Source of the DNA: a virus
Strand: one strand, 5' to 3'
Virus record (IMG/VR): IMGVR_UViG_3300044996_000496
Span: 1 to 64,000 of that record
DNA: 64,000 nt
Each line of letters starts with the position of its first letter. Position 1 is the first letter of the stretch. Shown one piece after another: positions 31,999 to 40,956 of this stretch. The notes under the pieces are model-generated. The model saw only the letters and a list, made by a program, of their open reading frames with translations. It had not been told where the DNA came from and searched no databases. Both the position numbers and the translations under genes were made by a program.

Positions 31999-32305
31999 TA
32001 GGGGTGAGTTGAATTTATCCGCATATGAGGAGATTATTACAGAGGCTCGTAAGCTGGCTGAGGAAAAGTATAAGGGTTATGGTCCTGATAATATAGGGGC
32101 TTTTGCTGATTTTGGATGTTTAGTCAGGGCAAATGATAAAATACAAAGAATGAAAACAATTTATTTGCGTCGCTTTAATTCAGGAGTATCTGAAGATAAA
32201 GCGTTGGTTGGGGCCGTTCCAGACGAAAAGATAGATGATGATATTAAGGATGCTATTAATTATTTAGTTTATATGTTGATGTGTCGGAGGGGACAGTGGA
32301 TGTAA
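31988..32305 (+). CDS. DUF1599/Nmad1-like nucleotide-related protein
   Basis: 105 residues. The pattern KYKGYGPDNIGAFADFGCLVRANDKIQRMKTIYLRR then DEKIDDDIKDAINYLVYMLM follows a family of all-helical proteins linked to nucleotide pools or base modification (K..dYG...., R..DK..R, D...D..NY). The exact reaction is not established from sequence. Confidence 0.65.
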   Translation: MPSNRGELNLSAYEEIITEARKLAEEKYKGYGPDNIGAFADFGCLVRANDKIQRMKTIYLRRFNSGVSEDKALVGAVPDEKIDDDIKDAINYLVYMLMCRRGQWM

Positions 32306-33573
32306 ATGTAAGTAGTGTAAAGAATAATAAAATATGTAGAATAATACGCAATTGTTATCTTGAGAAGAATTTGTCTTGTGATATTTTTGTTGCCGGAGAA
32401 TATCTTGTTGGGCAGCTAATTGGAGATAATAAATTAAATGAAATAAAAATAGTTTTTGATGGGTCATTACCTGATGATAAGATTAGACGATTTGTCGAAT
32501 ATGTAATATCTTCGTTGGGATGGGTACATAAGTTTGATGATCATGATTTGTTAAATTTGATGTATTTTGACAAATATTCTGATAATAATGTATTGTTTAG
32601 ATTTGTTGTTGATATTGAAAATGTTGTTTTTATTTTTTATGTTTATAAGAGTTGTAATTTGTTAAATGATGTATACGATAGAGTTGCCGGGGGATTAAGC
32701 AATGATCTAATTTGTTATGATGTTAAATTAGACGTTGGCGTTGGGGTGGCCAGAAGTTGGGAACAGAACATAATTTCTCCAAAGGGCGATTATATATCGT
32801 GGATTAGGGATGATTTTAGTAGAATTATGAAAGTGTTTCGTTATGCTTGTGATTATAATTGTGATTTGTCGTATATGCTAACTGGATTTATTGGACAACT
32901 CGTTGACTCAAAAGATTCTGAGTTTATTAACTATTTTAAGTTTGATAATTTTGCTGCGTATAGGGCAGAATTTATAAAATGCATTATGTCGGACAATGCT
33001 AGTAAAATTTTCACTAGATTGCATGATTGTGGAGTTTTAAAGTATATTCTTCCGCAGGTTTCCATTCTATCAACAATTAAACAAAATAAACCAACAGCAA
33101 ATAATGCATTTATTCACACAATGCAGGTTTTAAAGTTGTGTCCTAGAGATCTTGGGCTTAGAATAGCTGCAATTTTTCATGATGTCGGGAAGTATGAAAC
33201 CAATTCGGCTGTTGATGATAGATTTTATAGACATGAGGTGATTAGCTCAAATAAAGTAATCAAATGGTTTAAATGTACTGGGTTTGGATCGCAAATTATT
33301 GATGGTAATGTTGAGTTTGTTGTTCCAGTTGTTCCAATATTAATTTCTAATCATATGCATATAGGTGGTTTGGTCAAATCTGGTGTAATTACATCAAATG
33401 CGGTCTCAAGACTTCATACTAGGTGCAGAGGTGAGCATTTAAGATCTGTACTGTTAGCAATGTATGATAGACTATGTAGCGTTAAAGAAGAAAATAGGGT
33501 TAATGAGTCAATAGAATATTATAGGTTAATTTTTGAGCTTAACAAAAGGGAGCTTGAGCTTAAACATGGATGA
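32296..33573 (+). CDS. CCA-adding-enzyme-like protein with HD domain and decayed nucleotidyltransferase site
   Basis: 425 residues from GTG 32296, five bases after GGAGGGG. The N-terminus AGEYLVGQLIGDNKLNEIKIVF aligns with the G-G-x-V-R-D...DxD start of class II tRNA nucleotidyltransferases, but the DxD reads E-I-K. A middle SRIMKVFRYACDYNCDL matches the R-x-x-R-x-x-R-F-A segment. The C-terminal HD domain is intact: AIFHDVGKYETN and YRHEVISS. It is therefore likely a phosphohydrolase rather than a CCA adder. The E. coli enzyme HD domain has 2',3'-cyclic phosphodiesterase activity, which could serve RNA repair. Confidence 0.75.
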   Translation: MDVNVSSVKNNKICRIIRNCYLEKNLSCDIFVAGEYLVGQLIGDNKLNEIKIVFDGSLPDDKIRRFVEYVISSLGWVHKFDDHDLLNLMYFDKYSDNNVLFRFVVDIENVVFIFYVYKSCNLLNDVYDRVAGGLSNDLICYDVKLDVGVGVARSWEQNIISPKGDYISWIRDDFSRIMKVFRYACDYNCDLSYMLTGFIGQLVDSKDSEFINYFKFDNFAAYRAEFIKCIMSDNASKIFTRLHDCGVLKYILPQVSILSTIKQNKPTANNAFIHTMQVLKLCPRDLGLRIAAIFHDVGKYETNSAVDDRFYRHEVISSNKVIKWFKCTGFGSQIIDGNVEFVVPVVPILISNHMHIGGLVKSGVITSNAVSRLHTRCRGEHLRSVLLAMYDRLCSVKEENRVNESIEYYRLIFELNKRELELKHG

Positions 33574-33736
33574 TGATATTGTTGATGGCGATTCTGAGTT
33601 TATTGATGCCATAAGTGGGCCATGCATCAATCGTATAAAACGAAAAATGAAAAAGATAAAAAAGAAAAAATTATGGCCGGGGAGGAAGCAAATTATTGAC
33701 AATGAAGAAGAGGGACAAGAAGGAGCCGATAAGTAA
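33566..33736 (+). CDS. Small charged protein
   Basis: 56 residues from ATG 33566, overlapping the end of the HD protein gene. Acidic start, then a strongly basic stretch RIKRKMKKIKKKK, then an acidic tail. Possibly a nucleic-acid-binding peptide. It overlaps the next gene. Confidence 0.45.
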   Translation: MDDDIVDGDSEFIDAISGPCINRIKRKMKKIKKKKLWPGRKQIIDNEEEGQEGADK

Positions 33737-34154
33737 ATCTAAGGGGCATATTATTGTTGGTGAGATTTTAAAGAATATGTTCCCTATCAGTAAAATTTAT
33801 GAAGAATATAAATATAATAGATTGTTATTAATGTTTTATAAGAAAAATTCATTTGTGGTTAGGGATAATGCATTAATAGCAAAAGCTGGTCGCCTAAGGG
33901 CTGATTGGGTGGTTTTGGATAAAAGGTTGATAGTTGAAATTCAGGGTGATCAGCATTACGGTCCAGTTAGGTTTGGTGGAAGTGTCGATAGTTCTGAAAT
34001 GAGATATTATGATCAAAAAATAAATGACAATACAAAAAGAATTATAGCAAATGAGATGAATTGGTTGTTGGTTGAGATTCCATATATACATGGAGTTAGT
34101 TTGAATGAAAATTATGTGAGGGGGATAATAACAAATACCTTGTTGTCTTCATAG
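33702..34154 (+). CDS. PD-(D/E)XK-type nuclease-like protein
   Basis: 150 residues. LRADWVVLDKRLIVEIQGDQHYGPVRFGG (about 65-93) fits the D-x(n)-E-x-Q core seen in Vsr-like and DUF559-type nucleases, and a preceding SKGHIIVGEIL helix carries the usual N-terminal Glu. QKINDNTKRIIANEMNWLLVEI matches the later D..K....N...L..I strand. Probably a DNA endonuclease, perhaps aiding packaging or mobility. ATG 33702 chosen. Confidence 0.7.
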   Translation: MKKRDKKEPISKSKGHIIVGEILKNMFPISKIYEEYKYNRLLLMFYKKNSFVVRDNALIAKAGRLRADWVVLDKRLIVEIQGDQHYGPVRFGGSVDSSEMRYYDQKINDNTKRIIANEMNWLLVEIPYIHGVSLNENYVRGIITNTLLSS

Positions 34155-34162
34155 GTGTAGAA

Positions 34163-34579
34163 ATGCAGAAAGGTATTGTAACTTCTAATATTCTGGAAGG
34201 CACAGATAGACTGGTTGTGCCTCCTGCGTTTTTTATTGCAAATTTTAAATCCAGGGAAGCCGAACCATTTCCAGTTTTGTATTATCAGTACTTACAAAAA
34301 CCATATCACATAAGAGCCTTGTGTCGTTGCAAATGTTGTAAAACGTATATGTGTGAAAAAGTGCTGGAATATGGTCAGTACATTGGAAAGTATCAAACCA
34401 AATTTGGTTATTTGTCTCCTGGGATGTATGAGGGGATTGAGTTGATAACCATACCATTGAAAGAGTATCCCGGCTCTGTTGGTAGATTGTATAAACGAGT
34501 AGTTAGAATAGAAAATGTAATTGACATGTACGATGGGAGGTTTTTTGCGCACATAAGGGAACTAGGTGATATAAAATGA
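34163..34579 (+). CDS. Cysteine-containing phage protein of unknown function
   Basis: 138 residues. CRCKCCKTYMC (about 53-63) is a dense cysteine cluster likely to bind metal. The rest is beta-rich. It lies directly upstream of the putative small terminase and overlaps it by four bases. Confidence 0.6.
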   Translation: MQKGIVTSNILEGTDRLVVPPAFFIANFKSREAEPFPVLYYQYLQKPYHIRALCRCKCCKTYMCEKVLEYGQYIGKYQTKFGYLSPGMYEGIELITIPLKEYPGSVGRLYKRVVRIENVIDMYDGRFFAHIRELGDIK

Positions 34580-35337
34580 TAGAAAAAAAACTAAAAGTTA
34601 GTCAAAGTGAAATTGATGAGGTTAGAGATAAATTAATTGGTGCCAAGATTGAAAATGATATGACTGAAAATGAAAAAAAAGAAATAATGAATGAAATTGA
34701 TGTAAAAATACAAAGAGCGATAGATGGATGGAATACTGCTCCAAAAGAATTTAAGATGAGATGTATGATTTTGTTTGGTGTTGATGAGAGTTGGCTTCCA
34801 AGGAACAGAAGAACTCATGATCAAACAGAGGTTGATGATATAGATACAAGTTATGATAGGGAAATGTTGTCTGGGCTTACAAATAGGGAAAAGCGTATAT
34901 TTAAACAAAGAGTTGAATCTTATAAAAAGGAATTTGATTTAAATGACTCATCTGATTATGCCATGATACTGCAAATAGTTGCGGATGAAGTTTTGCAGAG
35001 AAGATATATTAGAGACATACTTTTAGAAAAGAAAAATGATGTCAGTAAGTTAATTGATTTATTAAATAAGCGATTATCTTCTAACTTGGAGACTCTTGGT
35101 ATTACTAGAAGTAAGCGTAAAGAACTTCAAGAAGAGCAGGAGGGGCACGTTGCTCAAATATCTGACTCTCTTGACGAGAAGTTAAGAAGCATAGCGAAAA
35201 TTCATAAAGAACATATGGAAGAAGAAGATATGTATATGAAAATGAAAAACAGTAGATCTGGTCCTGTTAATGTTATTCCGTCTATGCAAGAACTTCAGGA
35301 AACAGCTGAAGAGTTTGGGTACGAGGCGAAAAGCTAG
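34576..35337 (+). CDS. Probable terminase small subunit
   Basis: 253 residues, directly before the large terminase with one base between stop and start. All-helical and highly charged. LTNREKRIFKQRVESYKKEFDLNDSSDYAMILQIVADEVLQRR (about 95-140) is typical of small terminase central domains, followed by a coiled coil. The call rests on position and architecture; no diagnostic motif is visible. Confidence 0.6.
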   Translation: MIEKKLKVSQSEIDEVRDKLIGAKIENDMTENEKKEIMNEIDVKIQRAIDGWNTAPKEFKMRCMILFGVDESWLPRNRRTHDQTEVDDIDTSYDREMLSGLTNREKRIFKQRVESYKKEFDLNDSSDYAMILQIVADEVLQRRYIRDILLEKKNDVSKLIDLLNKRLSSNLETLGITRSKRKELQEEQEGHVAQISDSLDEKLRSIAKIHKEHMEEEDMYMKMKNSRSGPVNVIPSMQELQETAEEFGYEAKS

Positions 35338-35338
35338 A

Positions 35339-36946
35339 ATGGCAGATAATAGTATAAAATTAATGAAACATGAAAGATATTATTTGACCAACAGTGAGCA
35401 ACTTATTGATTTATATAGAGCGGATCCCGTTATGGCTGCTCATGATTTATTGGGTATTCGTTTAATTTGGTTACAACGTATTGCATTGAGGACAATGTGG
35501 TTTAAGTTGTATGTTGCTTTAAACTGGGGGCGCGGAACCTCAAAAACATTTATTTTGGCATTGTTTTGTGTATTAAAGGCGATGCTGTACCCAGGTATGC
35601 GTATAGGTGTTTTTGCCCCAAGTTTTAGACAGCAGGGATTTATTTTTGATGAAATAGAACGTATGATGTCAAATAGCCCATTTTTGCGTATGTGTGTTAA
35701 GGGCGGGAAAATATCTAGGGGCCAAGGAAGAATTTACATGCAGATAGGAAAGTCTATGATCGAAGCTTTGCCGACCGGACATGACGGCGGGAAGGCCAGG
35801 GGTAGACGTTATGGTGTTGTGGTATGTGATGAGTATGCGCAAATTCTTCCAGATATAATTAAACTTGTTATAAGACCGATGTTGAACATTAAAATTGGTG
35901 GAGTTTCTAACCAGTTTATAGTTGCCTCGTCTGCATTTTATAAATGGAATCATTTTTATGGATTATGGTGTCATTATAAAGTTATGGAGGAGAAGTTTCC
36001 AGAGCAGTATGGTGTTCTTGATTTTGATTATAGAGATATATTAATGACTAAGAATTCTCCGTTTGAAGTTGATACATCGATTATAGATGCACAAAAAAGT
36101 GACATGCCACATGAGCTTTTTTTGATGGAAAATTTGTCTGTGTTTCCAGATGAAAGTGTTGGATACTTCCCAGCAAAGCTTTTGGAGGAGGCCACACCGA
36201 AAAGAACTCCTATTGCAATAGAGCCAAATAAAGGGGATCACGACGGTATTTATACTCTTGGGATTGATTGTGCTCGAACAAAGGGCGGGGACAATTTCTC
36301 TGTTGCTGTTTCTAAGGTAGTCGGTGGCAAAATACACTTGGTTAGGCTTGAGTCAATGAACGGCAAACCATTTCAGGAGATGGTATATCTAATTAGAGTG
36401 CTGCTACGTGATTACCCGATGGCGCGTATATATAATGATTATGGTGGTGGAGGTCAGGCAATAACCGATTTGCTTAATGAGCCGTGGGCCGACTATTCTA
36501 GTGGGAGAAGAGTGGATTATCCGCCAATTTTAGATATAGATGAATATGACGAGTATTCATCATATGAGGGTAATAGGATTCTTAAGCAGTTTAAATTTAG
36601 TAATGATAGTAAATCTGCTATATTTTCATCCTTTAAGGCAGATTTGGAAAATGGTGTGTTTAAGTTTCCACTCGGTGTTTTTAAAGATGATGATCCAGAT
36701 GTAGAGAGAATTGGTCTTGAGATTAAATGTGCAAAATCCGAGTTTATGGTTGTAATGACTGAGCCGACTAGTCATGGATATAGATTTGTTACTCCAGAAA
36801 ATATGAGAGATGATAGGGCGACTTCCATTATTTTATCTCATGCTGCTGCAAGAGATATTATGAAAATAGAGAGAGAGACTGGTGAAGTTGAAGATGTTCC
36901 AATGCCGTCGGTTGGTGTTTGGGTTGGGGATAGAAGTACATTGTAA
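35339..36946 (+). CDS. terL: Terminase large subunit
   Basis: 535 residues from ATG 35339. ATPase: Walker A GRGTSKT (64-70), Walker B VVVCDEYA (Asp164, Glu165), and a coupling motif near VASSAFYKW. RNase H-like nuclease: LGIDCARTKGGDNFS (Asp310), RIYNDYGGGG (Asp367) and EMRDDRATS near the end (Asp). It packages DNA into the prohead through the portal and cuts concatemers. Longer in-frame starts lie inside the upstream gene. Confidence 0.96.
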   Translation: MADNSIKLMKHERYYLTNSEQLIDLYRADPVMAAHDLLGIRLIWLQRIALRTMWFKLYVALNWGRGTSKTFILALFCVLKAMLYPGMRIGVFAPSFRQQGFIFDEIERMMSNSPFLRMCVKGGKISRGQGRIYMQIGKSMIEALPTGHDGGKARGRRYGVVVCDEYAQILPDIIKLVIRPMLNIKIGGVSNQFIVASSAFYKWNHFYGLWCHYKVMEEKFPEQYGVLDFDYRDILMTKNSPFEVDTSIIDAQKSDMPHELFLMENLSVFPDESVGYFPAKLLEEATPKRTPIAIEPNKGDHDGIYTLGIDCARTKGGDNFSVAVSKVVGGKIHLVRLESMNGKPFQEMVYLIRVLLRDYPMARIYNDYGGGGQAITDLLNEPWADYSSGRRVDYPPILDIDEYDEYSSYEGNRILKQFKFSNDSKSAIFSSFKADLENGVFKFPLGVFKDDDPDVERIGLEIKCAKSEFMVVMTEPTSHGYRFVTPENMRDDRATSIILSHAAARDIMKIERETGEVEDVPMPSVGVWVGDRSTL

Positions 36947-36960
36947 TTTCGGGTGGTATT

Positions 36961-38637
36961 ATGGAGAGTAAAGTTGGCGCTCGTCCTGACAGTAACCAGG
37001 TTTGCGTTGATAGGCGTAAGCGTGAGGTTAAGTTTGTAGAACAGGTTACTGGACAAAAGGTTGAATATGGTATGAATAGCAGGGACGAGCTTGGTGGTCC
37101 TGTTATTGTTTATTATTCTGGTGATGGTCAAAAACTCGGCTCCAGCAGAGATATGCACGATTCTTCAAAATCGCATGGTGATATTGATCCTGTTGTTGGA
37201 TTTGTAGTTCCAAGAAAACAACAAACTGCTATTAAGTATTTAGACGAGGCTAGGGAGTATAATGATCAAAATGCAACAATAAATAAACAAATGGAATTAT
37301 CCAATAAATTATATTTAAATGAGGGAGTTATAGGAACTGCAATAGATATTTTGGTTGAGTTTGCTGTTACTGAACCATATTGGGAGAATGTAGATAACCA
37401 AAACGCTCTTGAAATATTAAATCAGTGGAAAGATTATTTAAATTACGGGAAACCGAATATAGTTCAGGGAATAGAGGGGTTGAGTCGCGAAATGGCTTTA
37501 GATTGGTTTATTTGTGGCAATGTTTTTCCGTTTGTATCTTGGAGTTCTAAGGCTGGAAGGCAATTTAAGTTAAGAAGAGACAATGTGTCTCTTCCAGATT
37601 CTATATCGCTTTTAAATCCTCTTGCTGTAGAGATTCCAGATGGACCAGTTGAGTTTGGGCAAAAAGTAATTTTTCTTAAATTAAGTGATAAAGTTAGGGA
37701 TGCAATTAAATATAAAGGAAACGATGATATTGAATTAAAAATTATTAGGGATAATATGAGTCAGGAATTGATAAATAGTATAATTAAATCAAAAGATGAT
37801 AAATTGTTTATTCCAATTGATCCAAGATATGTTTGTCACCTAAGGAGAAAGGGAAGAAGCTATCAGCCATATGGCGTTCCGTACTTGACGAGATCATTTG
37901 GCGCAGTTGCCCATAAAAGAAAACTGAAAGCTTTGGACGATGCTACTACAGACGGTTTGATAAATAAAATTACTGTTTTTAAGATTGGTGATAAGGACAA
38001 TCCTAAAACATGGAAGCCAGAGCGTATACGTGCATTTGCTCGCTTGTTATCTAGCCCGACCGCTACAATGTACCTAGTATGGGCGTATGATATTGATAAA
38101 ATAGAGGTTGGGCCTAGTGGAGATGTGCTAAATTTTGACAAGAAATATGAGAACGCAAACAGGGATATCCTTGAGGCGCTCGGGGTGCCGACCACACTTA
38201 TTCTTGGGGCGCAAGGCGGAAACCTGCAGGACATTTGGGTTACTGTTTTGGCACTTCTTGAACGTCTTGAAGATTTTAGAAAAAATGCTGCTATATATTT
38301 TAGCAATATTGGTAGAGAAATTATGATAAATAATGGATTTGGTAATATTTATCCAAAGCTAGAATATGGTCCGGTAATGCTTAGAAATGAAGAAAAGGTT
38401 AAAGATCTTATACTTAAGCTTTATGATAGAGGGTTGTTATCGTTTAAGACAGCCATACGTGATGCTGGTTACAGTTATGAGAAGGAACTAAAGATAAGGA
38501 GAGAAGAGGCCAAAGAAGAGCTTGATAAAGTTTTTATGCGCAGAGATCTGCCATATTCTCCTGCAAAAAATAAACAAGAATTAAATAGCCCAGAAGATGG
38601 GAGACCTAGCGATTCGAGTGATGATGGCGTAAAGTGA
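36961..38637 (+). CDS. Portal protein
   Basis: 558 residues, 15 bases after terL. Features of portal proteins: a long helical wing, LFIPIDPRYVCHLRRKGRSYQPYGVPYLTRSF (about 280-312), a clip/stem region with RIRAFARLLSSPTATMYLVW, and GVPTTLILGAQGGNLQD (about 405-421). It forms the dodecameric ring at one head vertex where DNA enters and the tail attaches. Acidic low-complexity C-terminus. Confidence 0.9.
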   Translation: MESKVGARPDSNQVCVDRRKREVKFVEQVTGQKVEYGMNSRDELGGPVIVYYSGDGQKLGSSRDMHDSSKSHGDIDPVVGFVVPRKQQTAIKYLDEAREYNDQNATINKQMELSNKLYLNEGVIGTAIDILVEFAVTEPYWENVDNQNALEILNQWKDYLNYGKPNIVQGIEGLSREMALDWFICGNVFPFVSWSSKAGRQFKLRRDNVSLPDSISLLNPLAVEIPDGPVEFGQKVIFLKLSDKVRDAIKYKGNDDIELKIIRDNMSQELINSIIKSKDDKLFIPIDPRYVCHLRRKGRSYQPYGVPYLTRSFGAVAHKRKLKALDDATTDGLINKITVFKIGDKDNPKTWKPERIRAFARLLSSPTATMYLVWAYDIDKIEVGPSGDVLNFDKKYENANRDILEALGVPTTLILGAQGGNLQDIWVTVLALLERLEDFRKNAAIYFSNIGREIMINNGFGNIYPKLEYGPVMLRNEEKVKDLILKLYDRGLLSFKTAIRDAGYSYEKELKIRREEAKEELDKVFMRRDLPYSPAKNKQELNSPEDGRPSDSSDDGVK

Positions 38638-38664
38638 TACATTAAAACTTAGGGGGTTAAACTG

Positions 38665-39042
38665 GTGGAGCGTACAGAAAATAAAAATGATAGTAATGGT
38701 AGATCATTTAGCATTATTGCCGTTATTACAATGTTAGTTGGATTTGCAACTATATGGAATGTGATGAACGCACAAATAAATTCACTTAAGAGTACCATTG
38801 ATGCAATTGGTGTTAAGGCCGAGGCCCACTCATTTGTTGATAGTCACCCAGGTACTAGTGAAAGACTTGGCAGACTGGAAGAAAGATTATCAGCAACGGA
38901 GGCGTCAATTTGTCACACTCAAGATGTAGCCAATGTTAGACACCAGGAGATACAGATTGACACGCAAATGTTATGGAAAAAGGTTTTTGGTATCGATTAT
39001 CCGTCCAGGGAGTATTGGCCGTTTAAAGGGGGATCAAAATGA
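38665..39042 (+). CDS. Membrane-anchored coiled-coil protein
   Basis: 125 residues, GTG start. A hydrophobic segment at about 16-34 predicts one transmembrane helix, followed by a heptad-rich region (SERLGRLEERLSATEA). It overlaps the next tiny gene by four bases. May be part of lysis or of the exported-protein group that follows. Confidence 0.62.
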   Translation: MERTENKNDSNGRSFSIIAVITMLVGFATIWNVMNAQINSLKSTIDAIGVKAEAHSFVDSHPGTSERLGRLEERLSATEASICHTQDVANVRHQEIQIDTQMLWKKVFGIDYPSREYWPFKGGSK

Positions 39043-39146
39043 TTTTGTCATTTGTGTTGGTAGCGTTGGCGATTTTGTTTGCGTTTGAACCCAGGCTCGT
39101 TACCAACCATTTATATCATTTGGCTGATCGAATTTTTGGTAAGTAA
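39039..39146 (+). CDS. 35-residue membrane peptide
   Basis: MILSFVLVALAILFAFEP followed by a short polar tail. One transmembrane helix. The ATG overlaps the previous stop. Its small size and position before exported-protein genes suggest a holin-like or accessory peptide, but this is unproven. Confidence 0.5.
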   Translation: MILSFVLVALAILFAFEPRLVTNHLYHLADRIFGK

Positions 39147-39171
39147 TACTTATTTTCTTTAAGGAGGAAAT

Positions 39172-39966
39172 ATGTTTAAGAGAGTTGCTATAGCTATTAT
39201 TTTATGTTTTGTTATGAGTTCTAATGTTTTTGCGGACGCTCTTTCAAACTATTATTTGCAACTTATTTATGAAGAGTTAAATGGAACTGCTCCATTGGGG
39301 CGCGGTGAAGCTGTAACTGACTCTATGCTCCTAGAGTGGATTCTTGATTCTTTGGAGGTTATAACTGTCCAAGATTCTACTCAAATTTCTCTATATAATA
39401 CTTTATTTGAGATTAAGGATTCTTTAGTATCTAAGTTAGATTCGGTAATTTCGTGTAATTTGATTTTGGCGGATAAGCAGGACTCATCTTTAGGCTGGCT
39501 TGGTTCTATAGATTCAACGGCCAATGATATGGAGGTTACTTTGAATGCAATACAGGCTTCTATCGATGATAGTGTTATTGCCAAACTGAATCTTATCTTT
39601 AGGGAACTTGAACCCTCTGATACGATGGCGATATTCCAATATCCAAGTGCATCTCTTGAATTGAACGATTCTTTTACTGTTATTTTAGCGAATACGGATA
39701 GTAGCGTGTATTATCCTTCAAAGTTTTGGGGATATGATCTAGTAAAATATGGAACAAATGATGGACCAATTAGGGCCATTTTACATTTTACAAGTGGTCA
39801 TATTGATACTTTGGATATTCCATTTACTGGCCTGAGTCTTGGTGCGCAGGGGAGTTTTCTTCCTTCTGCCGTTTTTTACCCAATGGAATTGGATTCGATT
39901 CGTATTAAGTGTACGGAGGCACTTGATTACTTGTCTATATTTTGGTTTGCTAAACATACTCAGTAA
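39172..39966 (+). CDS. Exported protein, paralog A of a flanking pair
   Basis: 264 residues behind AAGGAGG. The signal peptide MFKRVAIAIILCFVMSSNVFA is followed by DALSNYYLQ. The mature part has aspartate-serine-rich helices (DSTANDMEVTLNAIQASIDDSV) and a C-terminal beta region with YGTNDGPIRAILHFTSGHIDTLDIPFTGL and an end FWFAKHTQ. The gene at 41756 repeats these landmarks. It lies inside the head module, which is unexpected for a Sec substrate. Confidence 0.7.
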   Translation: MFKRVAIAIILCFVMSSNVFADALSNYYLQLIYEELNGTAPLGRGEAVTDSMLLEWILDSLEVITVQDSTQISLYNTLFEIKDSLVSKLDSVISCNLILADKQDSSLGWLGSIDSTANDMEVTLNAIQASIDDSVIAKLNLIFRELEPSDTMAIFQYPSASLELNDSFTVILANTDSSVYYPSKFWGYDLVKYGTNDGPIRAILHFTSGHIDTLDIPFTGLSLGAQGSFLPSAVFYPMELDSIRIKCTEALDYLSIFWFAKHTQ

Positions 39967-39972
39967 TGGAGT

Positions 39973-40089
39973 GTGAAAGTGGGCGACGACGAAGGTTGGG
40001 ACATTTTCACCGTATGTTTTAGAAATTTTGTTATTTTTGTTGTTTGTATTTTTATTGCCGTTGTCGTTATTTCTTATGTTTGTAAATAA
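39973..40089 (+). CDS. 38-residue membrane peptide
   Basis: GTG start (39973, or 39979 in frame) after GGAG. The polar N-terminus is followed by a long hydrophobic segment (about 16-36) ending in CK. A single transmembrane helix is predicted. It occupies the gap between two exported-protein genes. Confidence 0.45.
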   Translation: MKVGDDEGWDIFTVCFRNFVIFVVCIFIAVVVISYVCK

Positions 40090-40102
40090 GGAGTGGTTTG
40101 AC

Positions 40103-40948
40103 ATGAGGGTTTTGAGTTTATTTTTAATTTTATTGTTTAGTTCTTTAAGTTTTGCCGATACGGCTCGACCTTTGATAAGCACGAGTTTTGAAGATGGTTT
40201 TGCCGGATTGGCCGGATTAGGGGCTGATACGTTAGAGTGGGGTATAGTGTTATACAATGGGGACGGCGCGAGCTGTTATATTGATTCAACGGTTTCTTAT
40301 TTGGGTTCTAAATCTTTAGCGGTTACTGGAGATTCTGGAGCAGCTGGCATAAGGTGCTGGGCTGAGATTTTCTTTCCTATGAGCAAATGGTTACACGTTA
40401 GGTATATGGCTCGTTATGATCGGCCATTTGTTGGTCTTGGAGAGCATCCATCTGGATTGATACACTATTGGAATGACGTTAAAGATAACCCAATTGGTGA
40501 TGGTAAAAAAATGTGCAGAATTGGTTTACAATCCTCAAGTGTAACCCTTATGTCGTGCGGACTGGAAGACACACTTCGAGTGTTGCCGTCAGATTCGTTG
40601 GCGCTTTATTTTGTTACACGCGATGATACATGTGGTTTGAATTCGCAGTTACCGACTAGGTGTTATGGAATTATCAAAAGGGATGAATGGCATCGTTATG
40701 ACATAATAATGAAAAATGAGTCAAGTGGATATATTAAGCGTTATGTTGATGGCAAATTGGTTTATTCTGAATCAGCAGTATTGGATACATCTGCGGCGAA
40801 TTATTTGCATCTTGGAATTTGGAATTCTTTTGGTACTCAGATTGGTGAAGGTTCTTATTATTATGATTGTTTATTAGTTGATACTTCATATAGTATTCCG
40901 TGTCGTGCGGCAGAGTTGGGGCTTGATTCGCTTCCGATGAGAAGGTAG
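40103..40948 (+). CDS. Exported ConA-like lectin/lyase-fold protein
   Basis: 281 residues from ATG 40103 with AAGGAG upstream. Signal peptide MRVLSLFLILLFSSLSFA. The mature part has EWHRYDIIMKNESSGYIKRYVDGKLVYSES (about 197-226), typical of concanavalin-like polysaccharide-binding or lyase domains, and starts with a STSFEDGF strand. Six cysteines suggest disulfides. Could bind or cut a surface glycan. Confidence 0.65.
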   Translation: MRVLSLFLILLFSSLSFADTARPLISTSFEDGFAGLAGLGADTLEWGIVLYNGDGASCYIDSTVSYLGSKSLAVTGDSGAAGIRCWAEIFFPMSKWLHVRYMARYDRPFVGLGEHPSGLIHYWNDVKDNPIGDGKKMCRIGLQSSSVTLMSCGLEDTLRVLPSDSLALYFVTRDDTCGLNSQLPTRCYGIIKRDEWHRYDIIMKNESSGYIKRYVDGKLVYSESAVLDTSAANYLHLGIWNSFGTQIGEGSYYYDCLLVDTSYSIPCRAAELGLDSLPMRR

Positions 40949-40956
40949 GTGTTGAT

